Position numbers and translations under genes: made by a program | Part shown: one piece after another, positions 36,874 through 46,410 of the stretch | How the letters are laid out: every line of letters begins with the position of its first letter | How positions within the stretch are numbered: position 1 is the first letter of the stretch | The notes under the pieces: model-generated | The model's input: only the letters and a program-made list of their open reading frames with translations | Databases searched by the model: none | Told to the model about the DNA's origin: nothing | Source: an uncultured delta proteobacterium | Lineage (GTDB): Bacteria > Desulfobacterota > Desulfobulbia > Desulfobulbales > Desulfocapsaceae | Direction of reading: 5' to 3' | NCBI GenBank assembly: GCA_903901335.1 | Contig: CAIUQR010000153.1 | Span: 1 to 58,038 of the forward strand | DNA: 58,038 bases

Positions 36874-37989
36874 ATGTCTTTTCAAAAAACCCAAACGACC
36901 TTAAAGAGGTTGGGCACCTACTATCTTGCTCTCTTCGTCTGGCTGTTCACCTCGGCTATGCATATCCCGGACGGCTATCTCAGTCCGGTTGCAAGCCTGA
37001 TCATGTTTCTGCTGGTCCTGCCTTTCTGGGGGATGGGTGTCCGAAAGATACGTCAGACCATGAATGCCCGCAGTGTACCGCTGATCTCGCTGATGGCCGC
37101 ATTCTCATTTGTGATCATGATGTTCAATGTCCCTCTGCCGGGAGGCACCACAGGGCATGCGGTCGGGGCAGCTCTTGCGGCTATCGTTCTCGGGCCGGAA
37201 GTGGCGGCCATTGCTGTTTCCATTGCCTTGATTATCCAGGCATTTTTCTTTGGTGACGGGGGGATTCTGGCTCTCGGTGCCAATTGCTTCAACATGGCGG
37301 TGGTGATCCCGTATGTCTCCTCGGCTGTGTATCAGGCCTTTACAAAGGGGACGGAGATAAGCTCGACGCGACGCCCGATCGGCGCAGCCATCGGCGGTTG
37401 GCTGGGACTTACGGCGGCGGCTTTCTTCACAGCTGTGGAATTTGGTCTGCAGCCTTTGCTTTTCACTGCCGCAGACGGGACGCCGCTCTACGCCCCTTAT
37501 CCCTTATCCGTTTCTCTGCCCGCCATGCTGGTCCCCCATATGTTGGTGGCCTCGGTTGTCGAGGGAATGATGACGGCGCTGGTTATCCTCTATCTGCAGC
37601 GTTCCAATGTCCAGGTCCTGGAGGCCGCAGGAAAAGCGGGAGATTCCAGCGGAGAGGTACCCCTGCAAAAACTGCGCTGGCTCTGGGTTGGATTGGCAGT
37701 TCTGGTGGTGGCCTCGCCGCTCGGTCTCCTGGCACCGGGAACAGCCTGGGGTGAATGGAGCATTGAGGAGCTGGCAAAGCTTGGCCTGCAATCGATCCCT
37801 GCCGGTTTGGAGAAATTGTCCACACTCTGGGGTGCACCACTCGCCGAGTATGGCCTTCCCGCCCTCGGGAATGCAAATGTCGGCTATATCCTCTCGGCAT
37901 TGCTGGGTATAGTGCTGGTCGGGATAATGGTCTGGCTGTTGACGCTTCTGGCCACCGGCGGTTCCGGCAAACAGAAACAGAGCGTGTAA
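36874..37989 (+). CDS. cbiM: ECF transporter substrate-binding subunit CbiM/NikM fused to a PDGLE (CbiN-like) domain (371 aa)
   Basis: The ATG at 36874 has AAGGAGG at 5 bp spacing; an earlier in-frame ATG at 36859 lies inside that RBS. The protein starts with a signal-peptide-like segment ending FTSA, directly before MHIPDGYLSP. In CbiM/NikM proteins the free N-terminal Met-His binds Ni2+/Co2+, so cleavage after TSA would create the metal site. Seven or so helices follow (GGTTGHAVGAAL with the metal-ligand His, then FFGDGGILALGANCFNM). The C-terminal 110 residues (from LLAPGTAWGEW to the last helix) match the PDGLE/CbiN-like small subunit, fused here. Substrate, nickel or cobalt, cannot be decided. 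Confidence 0.92.
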   Translation: MSFQKTQTTLKRLGTYYLALFVWLFTSAMHIPDGYLSPVASLIMFLLVLPFWGMGVRKIRQTMNARSVPLISLMAAFSFVIMMFNVPLPGGTTGHAVGAALAAIVLGPEVAAIAVSIALIIQAFFFGDGGILALGANCFNMAVVIPYVSSAVYQAFTKGTEISSTRRPIGAAIGGWLGLTAAAFFTAVEFGLQPLLFTAADGTPLYAPYPLSVSLPAMLVPHMLVASVVEGMMTALVILYLQRSNVQVLEAAGKAGDSSGEVPLQKLRWLWVGLAVLVVASPLGLLAPGTAWGEWSIEELAKLGLQSIPAGLEKLSTLWGAPLAEYGLPALGNANVGYILSALLGIVLVGIMVWLLTLLATGGSGKQKQSV

Positions 37990-38038
37990 GAGCTTAATTA
38001 CAGATACGCTCTAAGCGTTTTCGAAGGAAATTACCCCC

Positions 38039-38857
38039 ATGCAGCGACGCAGTCATTTTCTGGAAAAGACCCTCAGCGGCATAACCCGGACCCTGGAGCA
38101 GTCATTGTTTGCCGAGGCGATCAGTCTGCAGCCGGGTGTCTTCCAGGCGCTGGATCCGCGTCTGAAGATCATCGCCACGCTGGCCCTGCTGATAGGGGTG
38201 AGCATGGCCCATAATGCCTGGGTCATCGGTGCGGTCTATCTGCTGGCGGTGTGTTTTGCGCTGGCATCGGCCATTCCGGCGGATTTTTTCATCCGGCGGG
38301 TCTGGCTGGCGGTCCCTCTATTTACCGGCTTAATAGCACTGCCGGCCCTCTTCATGATCCCCGGTCAACCTCTTGTACACCTGCCGTTCGGGTTGATTGT
38401 CACCCGGCCGGGGGCACAGAGCGTTCTTTTTCTGCTCCTGCGGGTCGGTACCTCCCTTTCACTGGTGCTGCTGCTGATCCTGACAACCCCCTGGAATGCC
38501 GTGCTCGGTGCGCTGAGTGTTCTCAGGGTGCCGGATATCTTTATCCTGATTCTCGGGATGACCTTCAGGTATATTTATCTCCTCCTGCATATCGCCAACG
38601 ATATGTTCCTGTCCCGCAAGAGCCGGGTGATCGGGCGGATGTCGGGGGCTGAAGAGCGGCATATGCTGGCCGCAATCGGTGCGAACCTGCTCAGCAAGTC
38701 GCTGAATATGAGCAGTGAGGTCTATCTGGCCATGGTATCACGTGGTTACCGGGGAACGGTGGTCACCTTCAAGCCATTCCGGATGCGGCGGCAGGACTGG
38801 TTCTGGTCGGCCTTTTTTGCTGTGACAACCGTAGTGATCATGTATCTTGGGCGATGA
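38039..38857 (+). CDS. cbiQ: ECF transporter transmembrane subunit CbiQ (272 aa)
   Basis: EcfT-type protein with about five helices and the conserved coupling segment near the C-terminus (SRKSRVIGRMSG and AMVSRGYRG), which couples to the ATPase through the Ala-Arg-Gly/Ser-Arg-Gly motifs. The N-terminal 40 residues are a soluble extension (LEKTLSGITRTLEQSLFAE). The gene is 49 bp after cbiM and 30 bp before cbiO, on the same strand, in the normal order of CbiMNQO modules. Confidence 0.93.
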   Translation: MQRRSHFLEKTLSGITRTLEQSLFAEAISLQPGVFQALDPRLKIIATLALLIGVSMAHNAWVIGAVYLLAVCFALASAIPADFFIRRVWLAVPLFTGLIALPALFMIPGQPLVHLPFGLIVTRPGAQSVLFLLLRVGTSLSLVLLLILTTPWNAVLGALSVLRVPDIFILILGMTFRYIYLLLHIANDMFLSRKSRVIGRMSGAEERHMLAAIGANLLSKSLNMSSEVYLAMVSRGYRGTVVTFKPFRMRRQDWFWSAFFAVTTVVIMYLGR

Positions 38858-38887
38858 GCCTAGGAACCTTTATCTGGAGAAATATCC

Positions 38888-39667
38888 TTGACCTCAACCC
38901 CTGTTTTCGAAGTCCGTAACGTCTCTTTCGCCTATGATAACAGTCAGGCAGCCCTGGAGCATGTCGACCTGACCGTTCGATCGGGAGAATCACTGGTTAT
39001 CCTGGGCGCCAACGGCAGCGGCAAGTCGACGCTTTTGAAATTGCTCGATGGCCTTTATTTTCCGACGGAAGGGGAGATTGCCGCCTTTGGAGAACCTCTG
39101 ACGGAGTCGAACCTGCGCGATGATGCATTCAATTTCGCCTTCCGCCGCCGGGTTGGTTTGGTCTTTCAGGATTCCGACGTGCAGCTGTTCTGCCCTTCGG
39201 TAATGGATGAGGTGGCCTTTGCGCCACTGCAGCTTGGATTGAGCCACGATGAAGTAGGACAGCGCGTTGACGAGGCCCTCCAGGCCCTGCGGATCGAGAA
39301 GCTGCGCGACCGCGCCCCGCACCGTCTCTCTGGCGGCGAGAAAAGGCGAGTTGCTTTGGCCTCGCTGCTGAGCCTGAATCCCGATGTCTGGTTACTGGAC
39401 GAGCCTACCATCGGACTCGACCCGCGCAGCCTGGCCTGGCTGGTCGATTTTATTCTCCAGCTGCGGCAGCAGAACAAGACCGTGATCACCGCGACCCACG
39501 ATCTGGCCTTTGCCCAGAAGTTTGCGACCGGAATCCATGTCTTTGACGAAAACCATCGTTTGGCCGCCTCCGGAAAACCGGGAGAAATACTTGCCGACCA
39601 TGAACTGCTCCATCGCTGTAATCTCTCGCATTTTCATGTTACCCATGAGGCATCCATCTGCCATTGA
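38888..39667 (+). CDS. cbiO: ECF transporter ATPase CbiO (259 aa)
   Basis: ABC ATPase with Walker A GANGSGKST, Q-loop VFQDSDVQLF, signature RLSGGEKRRVA, Walker B VWLLDEPT and the H-loop ATHDLAF. CbiO energises uptake by the CbiM-Q complex. The start is a TTG at 38888, with GGAG 9 bp upstream; no ATG or GTG fits the conserved N-terminus better. Ends 66 bp before the SthA-like gene, with no clear terminator between. Confidence 0.94.
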   Translation: MTSTPVFEVRNVSFAYDNSQAALEHVDLTVRSGESLVILGANGSGKSTLLKLLDGLYFPTEGEIAAFGEPLTESNLRDDAFNFAFRRRVGLVFQDSDVQLFCPSVMDEVAFAPLQLGLSHDEVGQRVDEALQALRIEKLRDRAPHRLSGGEKRRVALASLLSLNPDVWLLDEPTIGLDPRSLAWLVDFILQLRQQNKTVITATHDLAFAQKFATGIHVFDENHRLAASGKPGEILADHELLHRCNLSHFHVTHEASICH

Positions 39668-39733
39668 CAAATTTGAATACTTTACATGTGATTATCCTGT
39701 CCCAAAATCCACGCAGGGAGTATTCTTCTTTTC

Positions 39734-41155
39734 ATGAAAACCTTAGAATATGATTTTGTCATCATCGGGACCGGACCGGCGGGATTGTCGGCGGCCCTGA
39801 CTGCCGCCAAATCCAAGAAAAAGGTCCTGATCCTGGAGCGGGAGGGTTCTCTGGGCGGGGTCTGCGTCAATACCGGCACCTTTCCCAGCAAGACCTTGCG
39901 CGAGGCTGTTCTTTCTCTTACGGGGCATCTGACCCGGAAGGTCTTTTCGGAGGATTCCCCCTGCCTGTTTGCGGAGGCTGAAATCTCAATGGACAAGCTG
40001 AAGCAGCGGCTGCAGCATGTCCGGCTGCAGGAGCATGCGATTATCGAGGGGCAACTCCACCGGAATGGTGTCGAGCTCATCCGGGGTAATGCCGGCTTTG
40101 TCGGCCCGAAGACGATACGAGTCACACGGTTGAACAGTGAAGAAGTCCTGATCAACGGAAAGTTTATCATCATTGCCACAGGTTCTCGTCCGCGGACACC
40201 TCCTGAGATCCCGTTTGATCATGAGATAATCGTTGATTCCATAAGTATTCTGAACATGAAAACCATCCCCCGCTCGATGCTGATCCTGGGGGGAGGGGTG
40301 ATCGGTTCGGAATACGCCACCATCTTTGCGGCTTTGGGCGTCAAGGTTACCCTTTTCGATACTGGATCGCACCTGCTGAAATTTCTGGATCATGAGATTA
40401 TCGACTATCTGAAAAAGAACTTTCCACGGGGCAATGTCGATTATATAAATAATTGCGGCAAGTTCGTGATTGAAAAAGAAAAGGGAAAGGCATTGCTCAA
40501 GCTGGATTCCGGCCTTGAGTTTACAGCCGATACGCTCTTTTTCGCCCTCGGCCGGGAGGCGAACACCGCCTTGCTCGATATCGATAAGGCAGGAATCGTC
40601 TGCAATGAATGGAGCTACATCAAGGTAAACGATCTTTACCAGACCTCGGCGCCGGATATTTATGCGGTCGGCGACGTTGTCGGCTGGCCGAGCCTGGCTG
40701 CCACGTCGATCACCCAGGGGCGTCTCGCTGCCCTGAATGCGCTGCAGAAAAGGGCGGAAGGCTTTCCCCATCTATTTCCGGTCGGGATTTACACCATTCC
40801 GGAGATCTCCTATGTGGGGATTACTGAAGAGGAGGCTCTGGCGCGGGGATATAAGATCGTTGTCGGCAGATGCACCTATGAAGAGCTGCCCCGCGGACAG
40901 ATCTCGGGAGAGTGCGAAGGCCTGCTGAAGATGATCGTCCACCGTGATACCCGCGAGATTCTGGGTGTGCATATTCTGGGCGCCGCAGCCACTGAAATCA
41001 TCCATATCGCCCTGCTGGCCCTGTTTCATAACGCCAAGATCGACCTGTTTATCGATAATATCTTCAACTACCCCACCTATTCCGAGGCTCTGAGAATTGC
41101 GGCGCTGTCCGCCTCCGACCAGATTGAAGCAGGAATTGGGAGAGGGAAGATATGA
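39734..41155 (+). CDS. sthA: SthA-like soluble pyridine nucleotide transhydrogenase / flavin disulfide reductase family (473 aa)
   Basis: FAD-binding VIIGTGPAGLSAALTAAK at the N-terminus, NAD(P)-binding LILGGGVIGSEYATIFAALG near residue 180, and the C-terminal dimer domain with HILGAAATEIIHIALLAL and FNYPTYSEALRIAAL. The active-site segment is GGVCVNTGTFPSKTLREAV: the second redox Cys of dihydrolipoamide dehydrogenases is replaced by Thr, as in SthA. I therefore favour NADH/NADPH transhydrogenase over lipoamide dehydrogenase. The length fits (E. coli SthA 466). It has its own start region after cbiO and no linked metabolic genes. Confidence 0.88.
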   Translation: MKTLEYDFVIIGTGPAGLSAALTAAKSKKKVLILEREGSLGGVCVNTGTFPSKTLREAVLSLTGHLTRKVFSEDSPCLFAEAEISMDKLKQRLQHVRLQEHAIIEGQLHRNGVELIRGNAGFVGPKTIRVTRLNSEEVLINGKFIIIATGSRPRTPPEIPFDHEIIVDSISILNMKTIPRSMLILGGGVIGSEYATIFAALGVKVTLFDTGSHLLKFLDHEIIDYLKKNFPRGNVDYINNCGKFVIEKEKGKALLKLDSGLEFTADTLFFALGREANTALLDIDKAGIVCNEWSYIKVNDLYQTSAPDIYAVGDVVGWPSLAATSITQGRLAALNALQKRAEGFPHLFPVGIYTIPEISYVGITEEEALARGYKIVVGRCTYEELPRGQISGECEGLLKMIVHRDTREILGVHILGAAATEIIHIALLALFHNAKIDLFIDNIFNYPTYSEALRIAALSASDQIEAGIGRGKI

Positions 41156-41253
41156 CGCGTTGGGATATGCCGTTTTTCAATCAGGCGATGACAAAAAAAT
41201 CATTATTAATGCAATTGTAACAAAAAACCAAGAAAGAACATATCCAACAAGTT

Positions 41254-42000
41254 TCATTGACGATCTGCAATAATAATGCACTGCCCACACATCATTTCAC
41301 GTAGACCCGGAATTTTTTCTACTATAGATTCAACGCTTCGACATGTTTTTGCCATCCAATCTGGACAGAACATAGGTACTAGGTTTATGTGCTCAATTGA
41401 CGACACCCTCAGGCCAGCTGATTCACACCACGACTTGATAGTACTTGGCAAAAAAGATCGCTCCTCATGCTCAATATGATAACTTGAAAACCGTTCTAGT
41501 ATTTTAAGAACAGGGTTGAAGCCATTCGGTTCTAGGAAAATAACTGAATTTGCTAACAACGAGATACATTCAACAGCTTTTTCAGGATCGGACAAATGGT
41601 GTAAAACCCCTCTTGACACTACACAATCAAAACGTCGATCACCAATCAGTTTTTTCAAATCGTAGATATTTCCCACCTCGAAGGCTACCTTACGCTCCAA
41701 TCCTGCATTTTTCGCCTTGCGATTAGCTGCATTTACGGCTATCTCGGCAGGGTCAATCCCAAGAATGTATGTCGCGCCTAGAGCTGATAATTCAAGAGTA
41801 TAAGTACCATCGCCACAGCCTAAATCTAGAACTCGTTTGCCTAAAAACTCATAGCTCCTTGCAATAGATTCACTTATACGGAAATTTGCAAGCTGAGCTG
41901 AGAGCTTTCCGGCAGTGTAAGCATAAGAGCCCGTTTTTCTAACATCATCATTAAAACGATGTACGTTATTTTTGATGATTGTATTGTTTTGTCTTTTCAT
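41254..42000 (-). CDS. class I SAM-dependent methyltransferase in the glycan cluster (248 aa)
   Basis: Motif I is LDLGCGDGTYTLELSALGA, the acidic residue after strand 2 is in GIDPAEIAVNAA, and the motif IV/post-IV region is CVVSRGVLHHLSDPEKAV. The fold is that of small-molecule or sugar methyltransferases; the substrate is unknown. The gene is the last of the minus-strand, AT-rich cluster and is separated from the preceding membrane-protein gene by 167 bp without visible features. It may have its own promoter. I infer a role in finishing a surface glycan or a lipid-linked intermediate. Confidence 0.85.
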   Translation of the reverse strand: MKRQNNTIIKNNVHRFNDDVRKTGSYAYTAGKLSAQLANFRISESIARSYEFLGKRVLDLGCGDGTYTLELSALGATYILGIDPAEIAVNAANRKAKNAGLERKVAFEVGNIYDLKKLIGDRRFDCVVSRGVLHHLSDPEKAVECISLLANSVIFLEPNGFNPVLKILERFSSYHIEHEERSFLPSTIKSWCESAGLRVSSIEHINLVPMFCPDWMAKTCRSVESIVEKIPGLREMMCGQCIIIADRQ

Positions 42001-42167
42001 GTTTACCCGTGTCTTTTTTTGCTTTCAATTCACCTATCTCCCAAGTCCGAAGCTACGAGTGAATAGCAAATAAACCCATGATTTGACCTGATCTCCAATG
42101 CACTTGCTGCCAACAGAAACAAAATGTATGCCTCCTATATGCATCAGTGATCAACATGGTAATAGAC

Positions 42168-43520
42168 TTATTTCATAAGAGAAAATGGATTTACTCCACA
42201 ATTGAATGAATGAAATATCTTGCTTGCATTTGTACATGCAATGTGGTGAAGACCATCCATTTTAACAACGCCATTTGTACAAATATAAATAAAACATACT
42301 GCTAGTATGGCTTTAAATAGATTAGTTTTAAAATTAGCCAAATAAAGTGAATATATAACTGATATAATCAGAGTATGAATAGGCAGCAGCAAATAAAATA
42401 AAGACCATAATTGATGTGATTTATAGCTATAAATAGCTGGGTGGCTGGCTACCATAACTGACGTTAAGGCGATTGGAAACAGTAGAAAAGCAGCGCAACT
42501 TAGCATGTTTTTGGTTATATTGTTGTTTTTACGATATATATTAGCAACAGAGCAAAAAAATACTAAAATAAAAGCTAAACTTGGAATTCCTAACGCAATA
42601 AAGTTCGACAGCAACATCTCAGCTGCGCCTTTTATATTTTCAAAATTAACTTTAAAAACATCAGAAAAATTATGAGGATGATTGTTTACTTGTATACCAT
42701 CTGGCGTAAACTTAGAAAACAACCATCGCCCCCAATAAAAATAATACAAACAGTAGTTTAATGCGGCAAGTACGAATATCACAAAAGATTGACTTATTTT
42801 TTTTTCGGTGAATAAAACAATAAGCGCCACAAAACATGTAAAAAAAACTACTGCAGTAATCTGTTCGTCCATCGTTGCCAATAAAAAACACACACAAGAA
42901 ATAATTAAGCAGGTTCCCAATGAACTCAACGAAAAATCACGTCGGTGATATCGAAGATAAATCGTTACTAAAAATATACCGGCTGCTGAGGTGAGAAATT
43001 TTCCGCCACGTAGCACCATAAATGATGTATTTTGATATACATCATAAAAAAGCAAGCTCGCTCCCCCCAATAGTGCTACACCATAACCTGTTTTTGGGAA
43101 GAGCGTTTTGTAAAACCATACGAACGAGGCCACTGTTGCCATTATTGATGCAGCATAGCTGGGTAGTTTTAAACCAAGCTGCGGGAACTTTTGGTAAAAA
43201 TAAAACGAAAGGTTGGTATCGAGGAACTCAATTAAAAAACAGAGGAAACGTGGTCTGTAATAACCAAGTTCCGTTATTTTTAAATTAAAGCCATAATCTA
43301 AAGAATTGAAAAATAAAGACTCCCCCGGTTTCAGCAAATAAGCGGGGGCGGTCCTAACGACTTCAAAATGCACCCAAGATGGCAAAAATAACCAAGCCAA
43401 AAAAAAATAGGTTATAAATACCAGACCGCAGATTGATAGGCTAATATCTAATATATTATGGTTTAGCATTTTGGCGTGCAACCTCTTCAATCCTGAGGCA
43501 GGAATTTGTTCTTGATTCAT
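42168..43520 (-). CDS. polytopic membrane protein of the glycan cluster (450 aa)
   Basis: At least ten hydrophobic segments, starting ILDISLSICGLVFITYFFLAW, spread over the whole length. It carries no recognisable glycosyltransferase or flippase signature, although aromatic-rich loops (FYFYQKFPQLG, YYFYWGRWLF) recall GT-C-type membrane glycosyltransferases. The base composition is strongly AT-rich beside the rest of the window, suggesting transfer. Its start overlaps the end of the methyltransferase gene upstream by 4 bp. Possible roles: Wzy-like polymerase, lipid-linked sugar transferase, or transport; none is proven. Confidence 0.75.
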   Translation of the reverse strand: MNQEQIPASGLKRLHAKMLNHNILDISLSICGLVFITYFFLAWLFLPSWVHFEVVRTAPAYLLKPGESLFFNSLDYGFNLKITELGYYRPRFLCFLIEFLDTNLSFYFYQKFPQLGLKLPSYAASIMATVASFVWFYKTLFPKTGYGVALLGGASLLFYDVYQNTSFMVLRGGKFLTSAAGIFLVTIYLRYHRRDFSLSSLGTCLIISCVCFLLATMDEQITAVVFFTCFVALIVLFTEKKISQSFVIFVLAALNYCLYYFYWGRWLFSKFTPDGIQVNNHPHNFSDVFKVNFENIKGAAEMLLSNFIALGIPSLAFILVFFCSVANIYRKNNNITKNMLSCAAFLLFPIALTSVMVASHPAIYSYKSHQLWSLFYLLLPIHTLIISVIYSLYLANFKTNLFKAILAVCFIYICTNGVVKMDGLHHIACTNASKIFHSFNCGVNPFSLMK

Positions 43521-44446
43521 TCTTTTCTATCCGAGAGTTTGCGGCCGACAGCTAGTATGTTGCCAACGGGTAATGAGACCTGCGTATCTGATAATCGAAG
43601 ACTGTGCAGGGCACCCGCAATCCGTGTCTTGACGCCTGCCGGCAACGGTGTCAGGCGAAGCCAGTATTGTAAGGGGTAGACATTACGGATCGACTTCAGG
43701 TCGATCGACACGAAACCTGACTCGGTCAGTAGCGTGCGCAGTGACCGCGGATTAAAGAGCTGTAGATGCTCCACGTCTATTATCGGTGATCGCAGGCCGA
43801 GTAAGCGATTGAGCAGCGCACACCAATTATGAACAACCAACGCAATCATTCCTCTTGGCTCGAGAAGACTGTAAGCCGTTTTTACGAATTGGCCGGGCTC
43901 GTCCAAATGCTCAAGAGTCATAAAAGAGCAAATCAATGAAGGCCTAACGCCATTCAGTAACTCGGTTCCGAACATCCCTTCTCGCAGCAATGGTTTGACT
44001 GATGCAGGTGCAGCATTGATAGCTGCGCGAGATGGCTCGACCCCAATTACCATCTGGAAACCAATGTCCCTAAGCCATGGTAACAATGCCCCGCTTCCCG
44101 CTCCGACATCAACAGCTAAGGTTCTATTTCGAAGAACCGCCATATAGGGAACTAACGCATGAGCATAACTCTTTGCCGCACATTGAGCCTCTTGGCCGGA
44201 ATCATAAGCAGCATCCGCATAAGCCGCAGAAAGGAATGATCGATTTGGTGTTTTGGGCGCATACACTAAATTGCAACGCATACACCGTACCAAGTGAAAA
44301 CACATGAACTCAGGTTGCTTTCGCGATGCATATGTGAAATTGTTGATTTTCTCCTGATCAATGTGTTCATCGGCAAAATTCATGTAAATAGTTGAACCGC
44401 AAACAGGGCAGGCACGCCTCTCACTTAAGCTGTGGCCTTGAATCAT
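43517..44446 (-). CDS. class I methyltransferase with N-terminal Cys4-type zinc site (309 aa)
   Basis: The N-terminus has CPVCGST and CMRCNLVYAP, a two-CxxC zinc site common in sugar methyltransferases of surface-glycan clusters. The methyltransferase core follows: VDVGAGSGALLPWL (motif I), GVEPSRAAIN and ICSFMTLEHLDEPGQFV. The closest functional class known to me is the TylF/NovP-unlike C-methyltransferases of nucleotide sugars; exact substrate unknown. It overlaps both neighbours by 4 bp (ATGA type), so it is translated as part of one operon. Confidence 0.87.
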   Translation of the reverse strand: MIQGHSLSERRACPVCGSTIYMNFADEHIDQEKINNFTYASRKQPEFMCFHLVRCMRCNLVYAPKTPNRSFLSAAYADAAYDSGQEAQCAAKSYAHALVPYMAVLRNRTLAVDVGAGSGALLPWLRDIGFQMVIGVEPSRAAINAAPASVKPLLREGMFGTELLNGVRPSLICSFMTLEHLDEPGQFVKTAYSLLEPRGMIALVVHNWCALLNRLLGLRSPIIDVEHLQLFNPRSLRTLLTESGFVSIDLKSIRNVYPLQYWLRLTPLPAGVKTRIAGALHSLRLSDTQVSLPVGNILAVGRKLSDRKE

Positions 44447-46410
44447 TGAGTTCTCTTTCTGATCTCTGCTGGCTTTACTACTCCCCGGACAATTAAGCTA
44501 CGTCGAATAAACGCAGGTCGCGCCTTGGTTTCTTCAAAAATTTTACCAATGTACTCGCCAAGCAACCCAATACTAAGAATCGTAATTGAACCGAAAAACA
44601 TCACCAACAAAGACAGAAAGGTCACCCCCTTTGGAGTGGACTCCGGATAAAAAAGTCGTATCAGTACGCCATATATCGCAAAAACGATAGCGCCAGCAGT
44701 CGCCAATGCCCCAAAAGCAGTCAGTAAATGAAGAGGCAGTCTGGTGAATGAAAATATTCCTTTTTTAGCCCAACCGATGTTGTTTAACCAGTTATTTGTG
44801 CTCACGCCAAACATACGTTCCGGTCTAACGTAATCAATCCCCACCTGCTTGAATCCCACATATGCACGTAAACCTCTCAGGAAGGCGTCGCGCTCTTGGC
44901 ACTCTAGCATCCAATAAACAACTGAACGATCCATCAGGGAGAAGTCACCCGCATCCTTGGGCATAGGCACTTCGCTCATTACCGCAAATAATCGATAGAA
45001 GCCGCGGTAACAGGTTTCAAGAAGTACGGACATTTCGCGTTTGACACGTCGTCCGTAAACGACATCAGCGCCAGCTTGCCACTCCCGGACAAAGTTTTCA
45101 ATAATTTCTGGGGGGTCTTGGAGGTCCCCGTCTAGAAGGACACAAGCTTCCTTGCTGGCGAACTCCATTCCGCTTCTGAAAGCTGCTTGAGAGCCGAAAT
45201 TTCGCGCATGCGTGATGCCTATCACATGAGGGTCCCGTGCACTTATTTCCCTGATAACCTCAGCGGAATTGTCTGGAGAGCTATCGTTGACGAAAATAAT
45301 CTCATAGTCCAATTTGAGCCGATTAAAAACCGAAACCAATCTCTCGTGCATGATCGGAATGGCCTGCTCATCCTTGTAGCAAGCGACAACTGCGGAGACC
45401 GATTTTTTTTCTTTGCGTGGCTGCTTTTTCTTGGTGAGATTCGAGAAATCAGCATTTCCCAGATAATTTTTCCACCAGTCCAAGGTATAAACCAGACCGT
45501 CATCCAACATTATTTTAGCTGTCCAGCCTAAAACTTCTCTTGCCTTCTCCGAATTTGCATGCCAGTGATCAACGTCCCATGCCCGACCTGCTCCTGGGCT
45601 GAACTGAGGCTCATCCTGAATATTAAAGAGCTGTTTAGTAAGATTGGCGAGAGAAGAAAGAGATGTTTGAATTCCTGTTCCGATATTGAAGGACTCCCCT
45701 GCAATTTCCGGGCACATGTGCAGCGCCGCATCTGCGAACGCTGCAATTACGTCATCTATATATACAAAATCTCGAGTAACTTCAGGGCGTGCGAACATTG
45801 GAAGTTTCCCCTGCATATTTCGCTCACAAAGTGCCGGGATGAGACGCGAGCTGTCCTCGTAAGGTCCATATACGGAATATAAGCGCAGATTGACAACAGG
45901 AACCCCTCGCACTTTTCCGTAGTAGGCGATTGCCTGGCTCGTTGCAGCCTTGCTAACTGCATAATGACTATTCGGAACCAGAACATCAGTTTCGATAGGG
46001 GCAGATGCATTCAGGCCATATTCAGATGAACTCCCTGCGTGAATATACGCGGATAAACCGAGATTGGCAATTTCCTCCATGAGACGAATAAAACACAGGT
46101 AATTTGTAGAGTGTATGCGTTCAAAATCTTCCTCAAATGAATAGGCGCCAAAAGACGAGCAGTCAAATATCGTCCTTGGATTTCCTCGGTGAAAAAGCGA
46201 TATGATGCCAATAGGATCTTGAAGATTAAGAAACGCAATATTAACAGCGGGGATTCCATTGAGTCGCCACGAATCCCCAGAGAAAACCGTGCCAACGACA
46301 TCCTCTCGACATTTAAGACACTGCCTCAACAAATTTGCGCCAATAAAGCCACTCGCACCAATTATAAGGATGGGCCCTTGGAGGGCAGTTATTTTACTTG
46401 CGAGGCTCAT
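44443..46410 (-). CDS. fusion of an NAD-dependent sugar epimerase/dehydratase and a family 2 glycosyltransferase (655 aa)
   Basis: Residues about 10-310 are an extended SDR: LIIGASGFIGANLLRQC (GxxGxxG), the catalytic YAVSKAATSQAI (YxxxK) and YSVYGPYEDSSRLIP. After a short Lys-rich linker, residues about 335-640 form a GT2 domain: VSAVVACYKDEQAIP, IIFVNDSSPDNSAEV, LLDGDLQDPPEII (DxD), then two C-terminal membrane helices, as in ArnC- or dolichyl-phosphate-mannose-synthase-like enzymes that load a sugar on polyprenyl phosphate. The fusion would couple making an NDP-sugar to its transfer at the membrane. Overlaps by 4 bp with both neighbours. Confidence 0.9.
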   Translation of the reverse strand: MSLASKITALQGPILIIGASGFIGANLLRQCLKCREDVVGTVFSGDSWRLNGIPAVNIAFLNLQDPIGIISLFHRGNPRTIFDCSSFGAYSFEEDFERIHSTNYLCFIRLMEEIANLGLSAYIHAGSSSEYGLNASAPIETDVLVPNSHYAVSKAATSQAIAYYGKVRGVPVVNLRLYSVYGPYEDSSRLIPALCERNMQGKLPMFARPEVTRDFVYIDDVIAAFADAALHMCPEIAGESFNIGTGIQTSLSSLANLTKQLFNIQDEPQFSPGAGRAWDVDHWHANSEKAREVLGWTAKIMLDDGLVYTLDWWKNYLGNADFSNLTKKKQPRKEKKSVSAVVACYKDEQAIPIMHERLVSVFNRLKLDYEIIFVNDSSPDNSAEVIREISARDPHVIGITHARNFGSQAAFRSGMEFASKEACVLLDGDLQDPPEIIENFVREWQAGADVVYGRRVKREMSVLLETCYRGFYRLFAVMSEVPMPKDAGDFSLMDRSVVYWMLECQERDAFLRGLRAYVGFKQVGIDYVRPERMFGVSTNNWLNNIGWAKKGIFSFTRLPLHLLTAFGALATAGAIVFAIYGVLIRLFYPESTPKGVTFLSLLVMFFGSITILSIGLLGEYIGKIFEETKARPAFIRRSLIVRGVVKPAEIRKRTQ

